Source of the DNA: Puccinia triticina | Lineage: Eukaryota; Basidiomycota; Pucciniomycetes; Pucciniales; Pucciniaceae | DNA: 64,000 nt | Assembly: GCF_026914185.1 (NCBI RefSeq) | Contig: NC_070559.1 | Location: 3,260,001 to 3,324,000, forward strand | Direction: 5' to 3' | Part shown: positions 12,648-22,345 of the stretch, piece after piece | Layout of the letters: the number at the start of each line of letters is the position of its first letter | How positions within the stretch are numbered: position 1 is the stretch's first letter | The notes under the pieces: generated by a model | The model's database searches: none | What the model was told of the DNA's origin: nothing | What the model saw: only the letters and a program-made list of their open reading frames with translations | Position numbers and translations under genes: made by a program

Positions 12648-12910
12648 AAGGGGTGTCCTCAATGACTGGAATGGATGTGTCATCAAGAGTTCCTCCCCCC
12701 AATGACTGGAACAGGTCGGTCATCAAGGGCTCTCAATGACCAGAACAGCAATGACCGACCTGTTCCGGTCATCAAACAGGTTGGTCATGGTCATTGAGGG
12801 TACTCCCCAAACAACCAACACACACTTGTCATTGAGGAGAGTTGTTAATCCCCTTGATGATTGCACTAGGACCGTCCTCAATGACCGGTCTATCTTCATT
12901 CATTGAGGAG
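12648..12910. repeat. Cluster of CAATGACCGG motifs in both orientations
   Basis: The core TCAATGACYGGA and its complement occur about ten times in 260 bp. They include a 21-bp inverted pair (12703-12723 and 12751-12771, one mismatch) and further copies near 12790, 12830, 12880 and 12895. No ORF. It may be a complex foldback or a low-complexity array. Confidence 0.5.
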
Positions 12911-13148
12911 GATCCCGGAGATCCCCTACCAGTAACCAAGCTGCCTCATTTGCAAAATGCTCCTCATGTAAATCACTGGATACATATCTAAATTGGTTTG
13001 TTTTTCCAAGATGTTCCTAATGTAATTGGTATATTTTTGGAAAGGAAAACCAATTATTTAGGTCTTGGGTTCAATTCCCAGCCAAAAAAAGACTTTTTTG
13101 TCTAATTTTGCCCCGGTGGGCCTTTCTCCCACAAAACCTCCTCATGTA

Positions 13149-14420
13149 CTACATATCCAAACCGGGTCCAAGTGTGAAAAACCCTATTTTTCCACGTATC
13201 CAAAATGCCTTGTGGCGCTGAGGCAAATATTGAGCATAAGTGACAAGTCTGTGGATCCAAGAAATGATTGTTTGAAGATTGACATTGGCTCCATCCAGTC
13301 GATCAACAAGACTGTTGATATCCATCTGGTTAACAGTAATTTCCTTCTCTGTATCTTCATATCTGCAGTTGCCAAAGACTTTAAGGCCATCTTTCGCGGC
13401 TAGGTTGATGACATGGGCCATGCAGCCCAAGAGTTGAGTGTCTGCATCAAAAGTTCTGTCCAGCTTCTGTTCAACTTGTGTCGCAAGGGTTGAGTTGTTA
13501 GACGCATTTTTGGCTGTAATACAGCAAAGAGCATTGGTAATCTTCATATTGTCTAGACAATCCAGATTCCACAAAGATTTCACCAAAATTGGCACCAGTG
13601 TGACATCCTAAGAGAGGGCATTAAATTTTAGAACATCAAATCAAGAATCTAGAGATTTTGCCAATAAGTACTTGCCGTGTACTGTAGGCATCCCAACAAG
13701 TACATCCAACACCTTCCAATTGGAGGTGATTCCATGAATGGTGATGGCCATGAAAGCCGATGAATTGGGGGATGTCCAAGCATCGACAGTGTAAGAAAGG
13801 TACATCAGGCCACTGAGCATCTTCTGGAGATGGTTCCTATGAGCAAAAAATAGCATGTCAACCTCTTTTGCAATTGTTTTCCGGCCAAACTCCATGTTCA
13901 GGGTTGCCAGATTGAGAAGCTCAAGTAGATATTTAAATGATTTCTGCTCAACTATTGAGTAGGGTAGGTCCCCCTCAAAAACTAAATATGTGATGGCCTG
14001 TTTGAGCAGGTCTGCAGTAAGAACAGGCTGAAGGATGTACTGTAAGCACCAAGGCACGTGTGGTTGAGAAAGTCAAAGAACATACCCTCTGCTCAGCACA
14101 CTGGCGTTTTAATAAATTGGGAAGACCGGCCTGATTTGGTGGCAAAAAATTGTGGATCCTCCTCAGGTGTTCAGTCATTGATTTTGTGCTACCAGTGGGG
14201 TCTTGTCGGAGTATTGTATTGCAAGTAGCACCAGCCTTCTTCTTGCTTGCAACTTGACACTGGACTTGATGTTGTCCCAAACTTTTGAAGTGCATCCAGA
14301 CCCAGCTCTTCTTTGTCAGACTTGTGGTTGCATTTGAATCAGGGGGATGAGACTGAGTTGAGGCTTGCTGATCCACCAGTTTGACTTGAACATCCATGTC
14401 TTCTACATTCTTCTGGTTCC
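13149..14420 (-). pseudogene. hAT-family transposase, degenerate and lacking its C-terminus
   Basis: Read from high to low coordinates. First comes a BED-type zinc finger (VQCQV...GATCNTIL...TEHLRRIHN, 14300-14130). Then a 46-nt intron-like segment (14085-14040, GTATGT...TTACAG). Then the hAT core segment LPYSIVEQKSFKYLLELLN and VDAWTSPNSSAFMAITIHG (14030-13680). A second intron-like segment follows (13671-13608, GTACTT...TCTTAG), then NASNNSTLATQVEQKL and the hallmark CMAHVINLAAKDGL (13600-13400). The RNase-H-fold C-terminus and hATC dimerisation domain are missing, and frames change more than once. The motifs are characteristic of hAT transposases, so the family call is good. The gene is not functional as it stands, and element ends were not found. 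Confidence 0.75.
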
Positions 14421-14682
14421 TGTGGGGTGGCAGGGTATGCTTGCGTTGCGCGGGCCAGCAGGGTATTCCCTTGTCCTGCGGGTAAGCAGGGCATTCCCGT
14501 GTCCCGGATGATCCCGGGGGTGATACCCAACAAGTACCCCCGGGTTGGGTATACCTGCCGGGATTTTGACGGGCAGGAATTAATTTGCCGGGTACCCCGC
14601 GGGTTCCAGCGCTATCAGGGGACTGGATGGTCAAACTGGACGTGCATTCTCACGGCAGCCCAACATGTACTCAAACTTAACA
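14421..14682. other. G+C-rich insertion upstream of the hAT remnant
   Basis: Contains repeated GGGTA/TACCC and CAGGGTATTCCC/GCAGGGCATTCCC blocks and the palindromic pair CCCGGGTTGGGTATACC. It reads open on both strands through composition only. No homology recognised; possibly another small foldback. Confidence 0.35.
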
Positions 14683-15010
14683 CAAGTCCCTCCCTCACAC
14701 CTACACTTGGGGGGGGGGGGGGCAAAGGGCCCGCCTCCCAAAGGGAGGGACTTGCACCGCAAGTCAGCTTACAAGGGAGAGAGCTACCAGCTCAAGGGTG
14801 TGGAGGTGATCTCACCCCCCTCTTTTCCCCAGTAGCTCTTGTATAAAACCCTGGCCCTTGGCACCATTAGAATTGCAAGACATCCAGCATACTGATTCCA
14901 GCTTGAAAAGCCCCAATATCTCTATCCCCTCCCAATAATCCCTGTGTAAATAAAATAACATTGTAACCAATAGGGCCTCTTCAAGCCCGGATATCCCAAT
15001 AGATATATCC
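14683..15010 (+). other. Possible solo-LTR or promoter-like segment with hairpin and G14 tract
   Basis: A 12-bp inverted pair (CAAGTCCCTCCC 14683-14694 and 14743-14754) encloses a G14 run (14709-14722). Downstream are a TATAAAA box (near 14842) and an AATAAA-like signal (near 14947), an arrangement seen in LTRs. No second copy is in the window, so this is only a suggestion. Confidence 0.25.
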
Positions 15011-15735
15011 ATTGCTAAATGCATGAAAAATCATTGCACGGGAGCCACAATTGTACATATCTTCCCCTCAAGACACAAATACACCAATTGTGCAACAAGA
15101 ATCTATGGATGAAACACTGCCAACTGGGTGTATTGAGTCAAAAACCTGTGAGAGCATGGACCGATTATCCAAATGGATCCGCACTTGTCAAACTCTACTT
15201 CCAAAAAAACCAGGGGATGATGGACTAAGAATCACAAGCCACTGGCTATTTTTGGCCAATTGTTTCCAAAAAGAAAAGGGAATAAACCTGAGAAGCAAGG
15301 CTACAGCTTTGTGTACTCAGAATTATCTTTGAGAGGTTCTGTTCTTTTTAAATAGAGGTTGAGTTTAAACAATGTAAAAATCAGGCCAATTTCTCAAAGT
15401 GCTCAGGCTGCGTGGCCAACTTTTGGCGTAAGCCTCTCCTACGGAGAGTCCCTTTGGGACCCCCGTTTGAGAGGCTTTGTTAAGCTCAACATGTACTGGA
15501 CCTTTTTTGTGGGCTGTCGTTCCCGGAATTCCAAGTTCCAGAGGCCCAAGGAAGGACCCAGGAAAGCCCCTATGGAACACAGTAACCTAAATTCCCATAT
15601 TTTTGAAAAATTCATACATTTTTGGAGCTCATTCATACACGTTTTGTGTGTAGGTTCAGATCTTGGTCTAAAAATTCATACAAATTTTGTGCCTACGTTT
15701 TTTATTTTTTTGGGAAGCATTGATGCTCCTGCCAA
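15011..15735. other. Non-coding, nothing recognised
   Basis: Short open frames occur on both strands but none has a recognisable motif or biased composition. No repeats identified. Confidence 0.5.
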
Positions 15736-15771
<36 letters not shown>

Positions 15772-15850
15772 GGAGAGGAGGGGCAAGAAAAAAAAGAAAA
15801 AAAACTGGGAACCAGACTGCTGTGACTGTTGAGGGGGGGGGGGGGGGGGG
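15736..15850. repeat. Poly-G tracts G35 and G18
   Basis: Thirty-five consecutive G at 15736-15770 and eighteen at 15833-15850, separated by A-rich DNA. Similar runs are G14 at 14709-14722 and G17 at 26672-26688. Frames through them give meaningless poly-Gly or poly-Pro. Run lengths may be unreliable because sequencing and polishing perform badly on such tracts. Confidence 0.8.
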
Positions 15851-15976
15851 AATGGAGTCACTTGGGCAGGGTTGATAAGAAGGAAAAAAAGTGGGATGCA
15901 ACCTGTGGATGGATTGGGTGGCACAGGGAGAGGTGGATTGATATACTTTTAGGGAGTTGAAAAATCGACTCCCAAG

Positions 15977-16095
15977 AATTAATAAATTGACTCCCAAAAG
16001 TCGTTTAAGTCGCGCGGACCGTCTCGGGACGTCCCCCCTGGGTCTTCGGGACCTTGTGCGGCCCCAAAATAATTTTGGGAGTCAATTATTTAATT
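15977..16095. repeat. 119-bp foldback with GACTCCC repeats
   Basis: 23-bp arms (15977-15999 and 16073-16095) match with two mismatches around the core ATTGACTCCCAAAA. Extra copies of GACTCCC flank it on the left (near 15968) and its complement on the right (near 16110). The centre is G+C-rich. MITE-like. Confidence 0.5.
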
Positions 16096-16238
16096 CCCCT
16101 CTTGAGAATGGGAGTCAATATATTAATTTAACAAAAAACAACGGAATACACAAAAACAATTATATCTTGCCACTTTTGTACCCAAACACCCTAAAAATTT
16201 TACAGCAATCTAAATACACTCTTCAGAGAATATTTTGA

Positions 16239-17076
16239 GATTCACGGCATTAGTAATCCTCAGGGAGACCCTGTGTAGCCGGGGGGCGGATTTGGCGGAT
16301 TTCCTACTCAGGCAAACCCCCAAAACCTTATCTACGGTGCTCCAAACAGCCCCAGATTTTTTCTGCTAAAAGAATAAACTGTTTAAAACATACTAGATTA
16401 TGAGGCGGCTACGCCGCTGCACTTCCAGGGGCACAGCCTTGTTTTATCAGCTGTATCACAGCTGTTCCACCCATTGAAAGTGCTTGTTTACTGCCATTGG
16501 TGATTCTGTGTGGCATGGGTTCTATCTGATGCAAGGTTCTGGATCACATGCATCTACTCTTCTCAAAACTGATCATCCTGTGGACATTGCTACTCAAAAT
16601 ACCTTCATGAGAGCTGTAATGCAGAATTTCAATTGAAATAATATAATTCATGTGTGGTTTAAAACCTCTGTGTACATTCAATTTTGTTATGGTCAGGTCT
16701 GTGGAGAGGAACACGTGATCTTGGGCTTTGGGGTTCTGGGTCTCAGGGTCTTTGTATATGGTACATTGCAGGATAAGGACTCCAGCCTCTAAAACCATGA
16801 ATATGTGGTCCATGACATCATCATGGACATGTGTGTGTTAGCCATGTACATGAGAGACTGCACCTGGGAGTCTGTGCTACAGCTCACTCATTATATTTTG
16901 ATTATTATCATCAAACTCTTATGGACTGGGTTTCTTTTCCTTGCTTTGGTTGGCAGCTTTGTGGCTTATGAAGAATTTCAACAATTCTTGCTTGCCATCT
17001 TGAGACCAATAAGTTTTTCAGGACTTTATGAACAAGTGCAATCTGTTTTTAACATTGGGTAAGAAATATACCACTT
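16239..17076. other. Non-coding; one half-copy of a MITE arm
   Basis: No gene recognised. Positions 16403-16421 (AGGCGGCTACGCCGCTGCA) match, with one mismatch, the right arm of the inverted-repeat element at 25801-25957, so a truncated relative may sit here. Two short open frames (16544-16813 minus, 16805-17062 plus) show no domain. Confidence 0.45.
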
Positions 17077-17292
17077 CACCAGGAAAAATCAATTGTCACC
17101 AGACATCAGGTGACATCAAGCAACAATGACTGTCACTTTGTTCCAGCTCTGGTGCTACCACAACTAGGCTAAAATGGCCCCTTTGTTTCCTAGAGGGGGC
17201 TGTCCATGCAGCCAACTGTGCAGCTAGTGGGTAGCTCAGTGGACTTAGGCTGATGTCACCTGTAGTCTAGTGACAGTTTATTTTTCCTGGTG
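17077..17292. mobile_element. 216-bp CAC...GTG element, copy 1 (CACTA-like MITE)
   Basis: Ends CACCAGGAAAAAT / ATTTTTCCTGGTG. About 45 bp of each arm can be paired at roughly 80 percent (GTCACC, GGTGACATCA blocks). Flanked by CTT on both sides (17074-17076 and 17293-17295). Ends of CAC...GTG with a 3-bp target duplication are what CACTA/EnSpm-type transposons give. Non-coding, so dependent on another element for movement. Copies 2 and 3 are at 28717 and 63762. Confidence 0.7.
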
Positions 17293-17877
17293 CTTGCTTC
17301 TCCAGGAAGGAAGGGACTTGGGAGAGAAAAGTACAAATTTGTGCTTCTGAAAATGAAGCAAATCAAAAAAAAAATTTTCTGCCTTGTAAAACTTGATGCC
17401 TTGAAGTTGATGTGACTCTCAGCATGTGCTCATGTAGCCAGAGTTTGCTTACATCTTCAAGGTCTCATTTTACAACATACACATTTCCATAATTCTTCTT
17501 GGGGACCCATGCCTGCATGTTAGTAGTTACACAACATTTACTCCTTTCTTAATCAAATCAAATTTTTACTTTCCTTACACACAACATGTAACTGGTATTG
17601 CAGCTTAATGAAGATTTTGGCTACATGGCTAAGAAAAAAATGTACAACAACAGTAAGCTATTGGAAAGGATGTAAGAGATATAGGCTTGAAATGATGTGA
17701 TCATCATTTCAGTTAGCAATGACAATACCAACCTGGTCAGTATTGTTGCCATTGTGCGTGTCATTCAAGTGTTAGTTGCTTGATATTTTTCAATAATTTA
17801 TTTTAAATTGACATAATGACCAGTAGCAGGATGAGGATTGAAGAAGAAAGTCAAACTTAGCCATCACCCTTTACGTG
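17293..17877. other. Non-coding, nothing recognised
   Basis: AT-rich DNA without gene-like frames, RNA genes or paired repeats that I can see. Confidence 0.5.
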
Positions 17878-18257
17878 CCTGTTGACTTGGTGAAATCAAC
17901 AAAAAAACTCACGGCCTGGGCATTCATGGGGGCCTCGAAGTGAGGGAGAGTAAGGGGACACCTGTTTACATGTTTTGACAACATTGAATTGATTAGTAAG
18001 AGTCGCAGCCAAAGCGCCGCTGAGGGAGTTTGCAAAGAAGCTCTGGAGGGCAAGCTGGTGCACGCTGGCCCGATTATCATACTCTCTAAAGCTGACCCCT
18101 CTGCCGAGTTTCCGCCCGGCAGCCTTGAGACGGTCAAGGGAGTCAAATGGTGGTTGGATGAGGCCGAGCGTAGCATATTCAACCCAAGAATATAAACTAC
18201 ATGGTCTCGTTCCAGGATGGTGACCTTCGGGGTAGGCACAATCCCTTGCCACAGCGA
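17878..18257 (-). pseudogene. Mitochondrial carrier (SLC25-like) gene, 3' portion
   Basis: Minus-strand frames give carrier-like pieces: LWQGIVPT just inside the insertion point, then an aromatic segment SLYSWVEYATLGLIQPPFD, and GALAATLTNQFNVVKTCKQ. The last resembles the carrier signature P-x-D-x-x-K, but Pro and Asp are replaced (Q and N). A donor-like CAG/GTGTCC follows. At least one frame change lies between LWQGIVPT and the rest. The gene is split by the LTR element at 18258-22258. Rejoining across the duplicated GCGA gives a continuous RFKGIGSLWQGIVPT, which supports one original gene. The pattern resembles the Mtm1/SLC25A39 branch, but I would not go beyond carrier family. Confidence 0.5.
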
Positions 18258-18912
18258 TGTGGTGAGCAAAATGGTACAGACGGTCCATGGTTCAAGATCC
18301 AGATGAAGACTCAAGATTCAAGTGACCAGTTATCAAGATCAAGCCCTCAAGATTATCCATCTCAAATTTCAAGCTCAAGATTCAAGATATTATGATTGAT
18401 ATTGATGATTATTGTTGATTTTTCTCTCTGTTCTTTTTGATCCATTGCACCCATCCTCTTATGTTACTCTCCTCATTTTTCTATGTATGTGGTTGATCTT
18501 TTCTTTGTGTGTGTTTTGTTTTGTTTGTGTTGTGCAGAGCTTGTTTGTAGTTAGGGATGTGATGAACATGTCTGTGACATGTTCACTTCCTGGAGTCTGA
18601 GTTCGAAGTTCGGACTCAGATGAGGGGGAGGCATGGCAGTCTTCTGATCCACGAAATACACCATCAAGATTCTCAGATCCTTATCCTTATCACCTCATTA
18701 GATCCTTATCAACCTTCAAGATCCTCATCAGCATCCCTTTCCAGATCCTCAACCCCCAAACCCGCCAACAAGTCTCACTGACAGTGTTGTTCAACCCCCT
18801 TTCTCTGGTTTTCTCAGATCTCATTAATCCTAGGACCTCACAGGAAGGCAGGCTCATCACCACTTTCCCTTCCCAGCGCTGTCGCCGGCCTAGCACCGGA
18901 CAAAGCTCCACA
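18258..18912 (+). repeat. TR-GAG 5' LTR
   Basis: 655 bp, TGTGGTGAGC...AGCTCCACA. Same length as the 3' copy at 21604-22258 and nearly identical to it. The G+T-rich middle (18480-18600) would hold transcription signals, but no unambiguous TATA box is visible. Confidence 0.85.
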
Positions 18913-18914
18913 TT

Positions 18915-18980
18915 TGGTCCCCCGAGCCGGGATCAAACCAGCGACCTCAAGATTTACAGTCTCGTCTCACTTTAGGACAA
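18915..18980 (+). promoter_or_regulatory. Primer binding site: extended complement of mature tRNA-Tyr
   Basis: TGGTCCCCCGAGCCGGGATC starts two bases after the LTR. Read on the opposite strand, the segment gives a tRNA 3' end with CCA, a T arm (GCTGG-TTTGATC-CCGGC), a variable region AGGTC, and an anticodon arm CGAGA-CTGTAAA-TCTTG with anticodon GTA (Tyr; complement at 18955-18957). It then continues into D-arm-like sequence. A normal primer site is about 18 nt; here complementarity reaches some 55-65 nt. It includes the post-transcriptional CCA and lacks the intron that nuclear tRNA-Tyr genes usually carry at position 37/38, so it derives from the mature tRNA and is not a tRNA gene. Confidence 0.8.
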
Positions 18981-19538
18981 CAGGCGGTCAAACCTTGAGG
19001 ATCTCAAGTCTCTAGTTCTTGTTTCAGTATCTCCAGCTTTGGTTCAGGACTCCTCTTCCCTTTCTCTTTCTAGATCCAACCTGGAAAATCCGGATTTTTG
19101 ACCTTGAAAATCACATTCTCAAACCTTGAATATCGGATCCCCCAGCTCCGCCGATCTCAATCTGCAAGCTTCCGGCCCTTTCCCGGTACTTGGACGACTT
19201 TTCTGCCGTTCTCTGATCCTCCGCAAGTCGTCAGAGTGCGGTCCTAGACTCCGCCGACTCCGCTATTGAATCAGTGCGGACAATCTATCATCTGAAGCGG
19301 CTTTTATCTCCATATACCCTTGGAACGGACGAGTCGAGGGCCGTTCTACCCTTGGTTGGATTTCTGTTGCTTTGCAATCCTTGTCTGGACGTTCGAGCGG
19401 CCGTCTTTGTTGCTTGATCTCTAGCTACCCGCTCGAACAATTGGTCGTGTCTCTCTGTGTGGTTTTCTCTTCATCAGGCGCCAGGAGGGATTGATCAGAT
19501 CCCTTGTTTGTTTTGATCCTTCTCTCTCTTCCTTTGCA

Positions 19539-21512
19539 ATGGATCCCGCAAATCTACTCGGCGGCACAGCAAGGCCAAGGGTCCCAACGGTTAAGATTAA
19601 GCCGCGGGACAAGCAGTTTGGTTTCGACGGATCCAACGTCAAACGCTTCCTGGATATGTACGAGTTGACGGCGGAGGTGGACAGAGCTTCTGAGCAGGAT
19701 ATGGCTCGGCAGATTCGTCTCTTCGTCCCGGATGGAGAACTGCTAGATATTCTGGAGACACTGGATGGTTTTAGCCCGCCCGACTGGTCGAAATTGAAGG
19801 CGGCAATGCTCTCTCATTGGGGTCGGGTCGATGAGGCTCGCTTTACGCTACAAGATCTCGACTCTCTGGTTGATTCCTGGTCGTCAAAGGGCGGAGTCTC
19901 GTCCTCGGGTGATTATCATTGGTTCCGGCGATCCTGGGACCCAATCCAGGCTTATCTGGTGCGGAACGAGCATGTCGACTCCGCTGAAGAGCTCCGCACT
20001 CGCTTCTATCGATCCTTTTCTTCTAGTTTTCAAGATCAGATCCGCACAGCTCTCATCAAGAGTGATAAGATGATCACTACACTGGATCATTGCTTCAAGC
20101 TTCCTCCTCTCCACGATCTCCGCTCCGCCATCGACGAAGTTATGAAAGGCCAGATTGCCTTGACTTTTGAGCCTTCTAGATCAACTAATCCTGTCCCTTC
20201 GCCGCCGTTCAAGGATGCGAATGAAGTCATGCGGAAAATGGAAGCGGAGCGGCGCCCAACAAACGACGTCACTACCGCTCCGCAGGCCCCGGCGACCATT
20301 GATGAGATCACCAGGATGCTCCAGTCCTTTGAGCAGCGCCTGATGGAGAAGTTTGCTCTCCGCTCTCCGCCTCAGTCCTCTGCTCCGCACACCACTCCGC
20401 CCTCCGCAGTGCGGCGACCATTGATCTGTTACTACTGCCATTTCGAAGGCCACGGGACTGGCCGATGCTTCGAGCTCCAGAAGGACAAGGAAGATAAGCT
20501 TGTTGAGCAGAAGGGCAACAACTACTTCCTCCCAAGTGGTGCCCTGATCCCCTTTGATCCTAGTCAACCGATCCGCCGCGTGGTGTCCTCCTTTAAGGCA
20601 TCACACCCGTCTAGCAGCTTTGTTTCCGCGCCATTCAGGACTGGTTGCGGAGCTCTTCACCCGTGGTATCCGCCAGCTTCTCCGACTCCGCCGCCGCCTT
20701 GTCACCCGATCCGCAGGCAAGCAACGCAAGATTCATCCACCCCTAGTTCTCCGTCTCCGCAAGCAGTAGATGCCGTTCTTGAGAAAATATCCGCTCTCCT
20801 TGTTCCCAATCTCGCCGCTACCGCTCCGCCTGTTGCAAAGGATAGAAGGAAGAAGATTCTGTGCCCCTGTTTGGATTCCCGTCAAATCAAAGTGAAGCAA
20901 GATCAAGATTTTCCCGCGACCCTTTCTAGTTCCAGTTCTGAGTTTGTTCCTAGCCACCAGCTCTGCCAGCCTGCAGAGATTCCGATTCCGCCATTCCGCC
21001 TCCGAGATGAGGTTAAACTATCTTTTCCAATCCATGCTTGCGACCACCTCCGCAAAGAGGTTAAACTATCTGATCCTGATCCAATTCCCGCTCCTTACCC
21101 GCCAATCTCTGCCGATCGTCTCCGCTCTTCTACAGCCATTCTCTGCAATGAGAAGAAATTATCCGATCCTGATCCGTTATCTGGTTCCTTTCTCAGCCCT
21201 TTCCCTGATTCTTATTCAACAAAACGTTGCCGCCTTCCTCAATCCCGCCTCCGCAATGAGGGTAAACTAGTTCCACATGGTTTGGATGTGTTGGGTTTTG
21301 GTTTTCTGCGGAGGCAAAATGGAGTGCAAGTAAGTCCTCCCAATTGTGCACCTCCGGGGCTTGATGCCGCTTTAGTTGTCAAAACTCTACCCTGTGCCAC
21401 ATTTGTGAGCAATTCTCGATCCCTTGGTTCTTCCGCTCGTTTAGGCCAGCTCCTTCAGTTTCAAGATCATCTCCAAGAGCCCCGGACTCCCTTCTGGTTC
21501 CCATTCTTTTAG
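19539..21512 (+). CDS. Gag protein of the TR-GAG element
   Basis: 657 residues from ATG 19539 (MDPANLLGGTARP). This start is preferred over an upstream in-frame ATG at 19491 because the N-terminal Gag domain (FGFDGSNVKRFLDMYELTAE) follows at once. Residues about 20-230 are a capsid-like helical region (DMARQIRLFVPDGEL, LRTRFYRSFSSSFQDQIR). A CCHC knuckle (CYYCHFEGHGTGRC) lies near residue 297 for RNA packaging. The remainder is Pro/Ser-rich and contains four imperfect copies of an LRxEVKLSDPDP motif (about residues 488-575) of unknown role. There is no DSG/DTG protease or polymerase motif. The protein should form particles in the cytoplasm and be processed by a partner element's protease. Confidence 0.85.
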   Translation: MDPANLLGGTARPRVPTVKIKPRDKQFGFDGSNVKRFLDMYELTAEVDRASEQDMARQIRLFVPDGELLDILETLDGFSPPDWSKLKAAMLSHWGRVDEARFTLQDLDSLVDSWSSKGGVSSSGDYHWFRRSWDPIQAYLVRNEHVDSAEELRTRFYRSFSSSFQDQIRTALIKSDKMITTLDHCFKLPPLHDLRSAIDEVMKGQIALTFEPSRSTNPVPSPPFKDANEVMRKMEAERRPTNDVTTAPQAPATIDEITRMLQSFEQRLMEKFALRSPPQSSAPHTTPPSAVRRPLICYYCHFEGHGTGRCFELQKDKEDKLVEQKGNNYFLPSGALIPFDPSQPIRRVVSSFKASHPSSSFVSAPFRTGCGALHPWYPPASPTPPPPCHPIRRQATQDSSTPSSPSPQAVDAVLEKISALLVPNLAATAPPVAKDRRKKILCPCLDSRQIKVKQDQDFPATLSSSSSEFVPSHQLCQPAEIPIPPFRLRDEVKLSFPIHACDHLRKEVKLSDPDPIPAPYPPISADRLRSSTAILCNEKKLSDPDPLSGSFLSPFPDSYSTKRCRLPQSRLRNEGKLVPHGLDVLGFGFLRRQNGVQVSPPNCAPPGLDAALVVKTLPCATFVSNSRSLGSSARLGQLLQFQDHLQEPRTPFWFPFF

Positions 21513-21591
21513 GTTTTTCTTTCAGTTCAACTTTGACTCAGCATAAGTTTATTTGGAGAGAAGAGGAGAGCAGTCTAGGGACAGACTGCAA

Positions 21592-21603
21592 GTTGGGGAG
21601 AGA
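21592..21603 (+). other. Polypurine tract of the TR-GAG element
   Basis: GTTGGGGAGAGA lies directly before the 3' LTR start (TGTGG at 21604), the usual site for plus-strand priming. Confidence 0.6.
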
Positions 21604-22258
21604 TGTGGTGAGCAAAATGGTACAGACGGTCCATGGTTCAAGATCCAGATGAAGACTCAAGATTCAAGTGACCAGTTATCAAGATCAAGCCCTCAAGATT
21701 ATCCATCTCAAATTTCAAGCTCAAGATTCAAGATATTATGATTGATATTGATGATTATTGTTGATTTTTCTCTCTGTTCTTTTTGATCCATTGCACCCAT
21801 CCTCTTATGTTACTCTCCTCATTTTTCTATGTATGTGGTTGATCTTTTCTTTGTGTGTGTTTTGTTTTGTTTGTGTTGTGCAGAGCTTGTTTGTAGTTAG
21901 GGATGTGATGAACATGTCTGTGACATGTTCACTTCCTGGAGTCTGAGTTCGAAGTTCGGACTCAGATGAGGGGGAGGCATGGCAGTCTTCTGATCCACGA
22001 AATACACCATCAAGATTCTCAGATCCTTATCCTTATCACCTCATTAGATCCTTATCAACCTTCAAGATCCTCATCAGCATCCCTTTCCAGATCCTCAACC
22101 CCCAAACCCGCCAACAAGTCTCACTGACAGTGTTGTTCAACCCCCTTTCTCTGGTTTTCTCAGATCTCATTCATCCTAGGACCTCACAGGAAGGCAGGCT
22201 CATCACCACTTTCCCTTCCCAGCGCTGTCGCCAGCCTAGCACCGGACAAAGCTCCACA
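21604..22258 (+). repeat. TR-GAG 3' LTR
   Basis: 655 bp direct repeat of 18258-18912, TGTGG...CCACA, followed by GCGA of the target duplication. Confidence 0.85.
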
Positions 22259-22345
22259 GCGAGCCGATTCCCTTGAAGCGGGCACCAAGGTTGTGGCTGG
22301 GTTGTTCTTGTTTGAGAAGCGGTTGGAGGCGTGAATCCAAGCGCA
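22259..22345 (-). pseudogene. Mitochondrial carrier gene, portion upstream of the TR-GAG insertion
   Basis: On the minus strand LGARFKGIGS leads straight to the insertion and continues as LWQGIVPT at 18257. RFKGIGSLW is typical of the sequence before the second-repeat Leu-Trp-x-Gly of carrier proteins. Further upstream the frame (QPLLKQEQPSHNLGARF) stays open but is not diagnostic. The first carrier repeat was not found. Function would be transport across the inner mitochondrial membrane, but the gene is broken. Confidence 0.45.

Larger units (their letters stand above)
18258..22258 (+). mobile_element. TR-GAG type LTR retrotransposon (Gag only)
   Basis: 4.0-kb element with two 655-bp LTRs (TGTGG...CCACA), a primer site beginning two bases after the left LTR, a purine tract before the right LTR, and a single Gag gene. 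There is no protease, RT, integrase or RNase H, so it must borrow these from another element. Flanking AGCGA/GCGA (18253-18257 and 22259-22262, with one shared terminal A) is the target duplication. The two LTRs differ at only a few sites (for example GCCGGCC versus GCCAGCC, CATTAATCC versus CATTCATCC), so insertion is fairly recent. It interrupts a mitochondrial-carrier gene. Confidence 0.85.

Noticed and set aside
13060..13085. B-box-like GGTTCAATTCCC, possible tRNA or SINE
   Set aside because: No A box, no cloverleaf and no second copy; probably chance.
15359..15832. Glycine-rich or proline-rich proteins across the poly-G tract
   Set aside because: Open only because homopolymers contain no stops; flanks have no coding features.
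17871..18314. Two overlapping minus-strand ORFs as separate genes
   Set aside because: Their N-termini come from the adjacent LTR, and both are pieces of one frameshifted carrier gene.
18915..18980. A tRNA-Tyr gene on the minus strand
   Set aside because: It includes the CCA end, lacks the acceptor 5' strand and the usual intron, and sits exactly at the primer-site position of an LTR element. It is a complement of the primer, not a gene.
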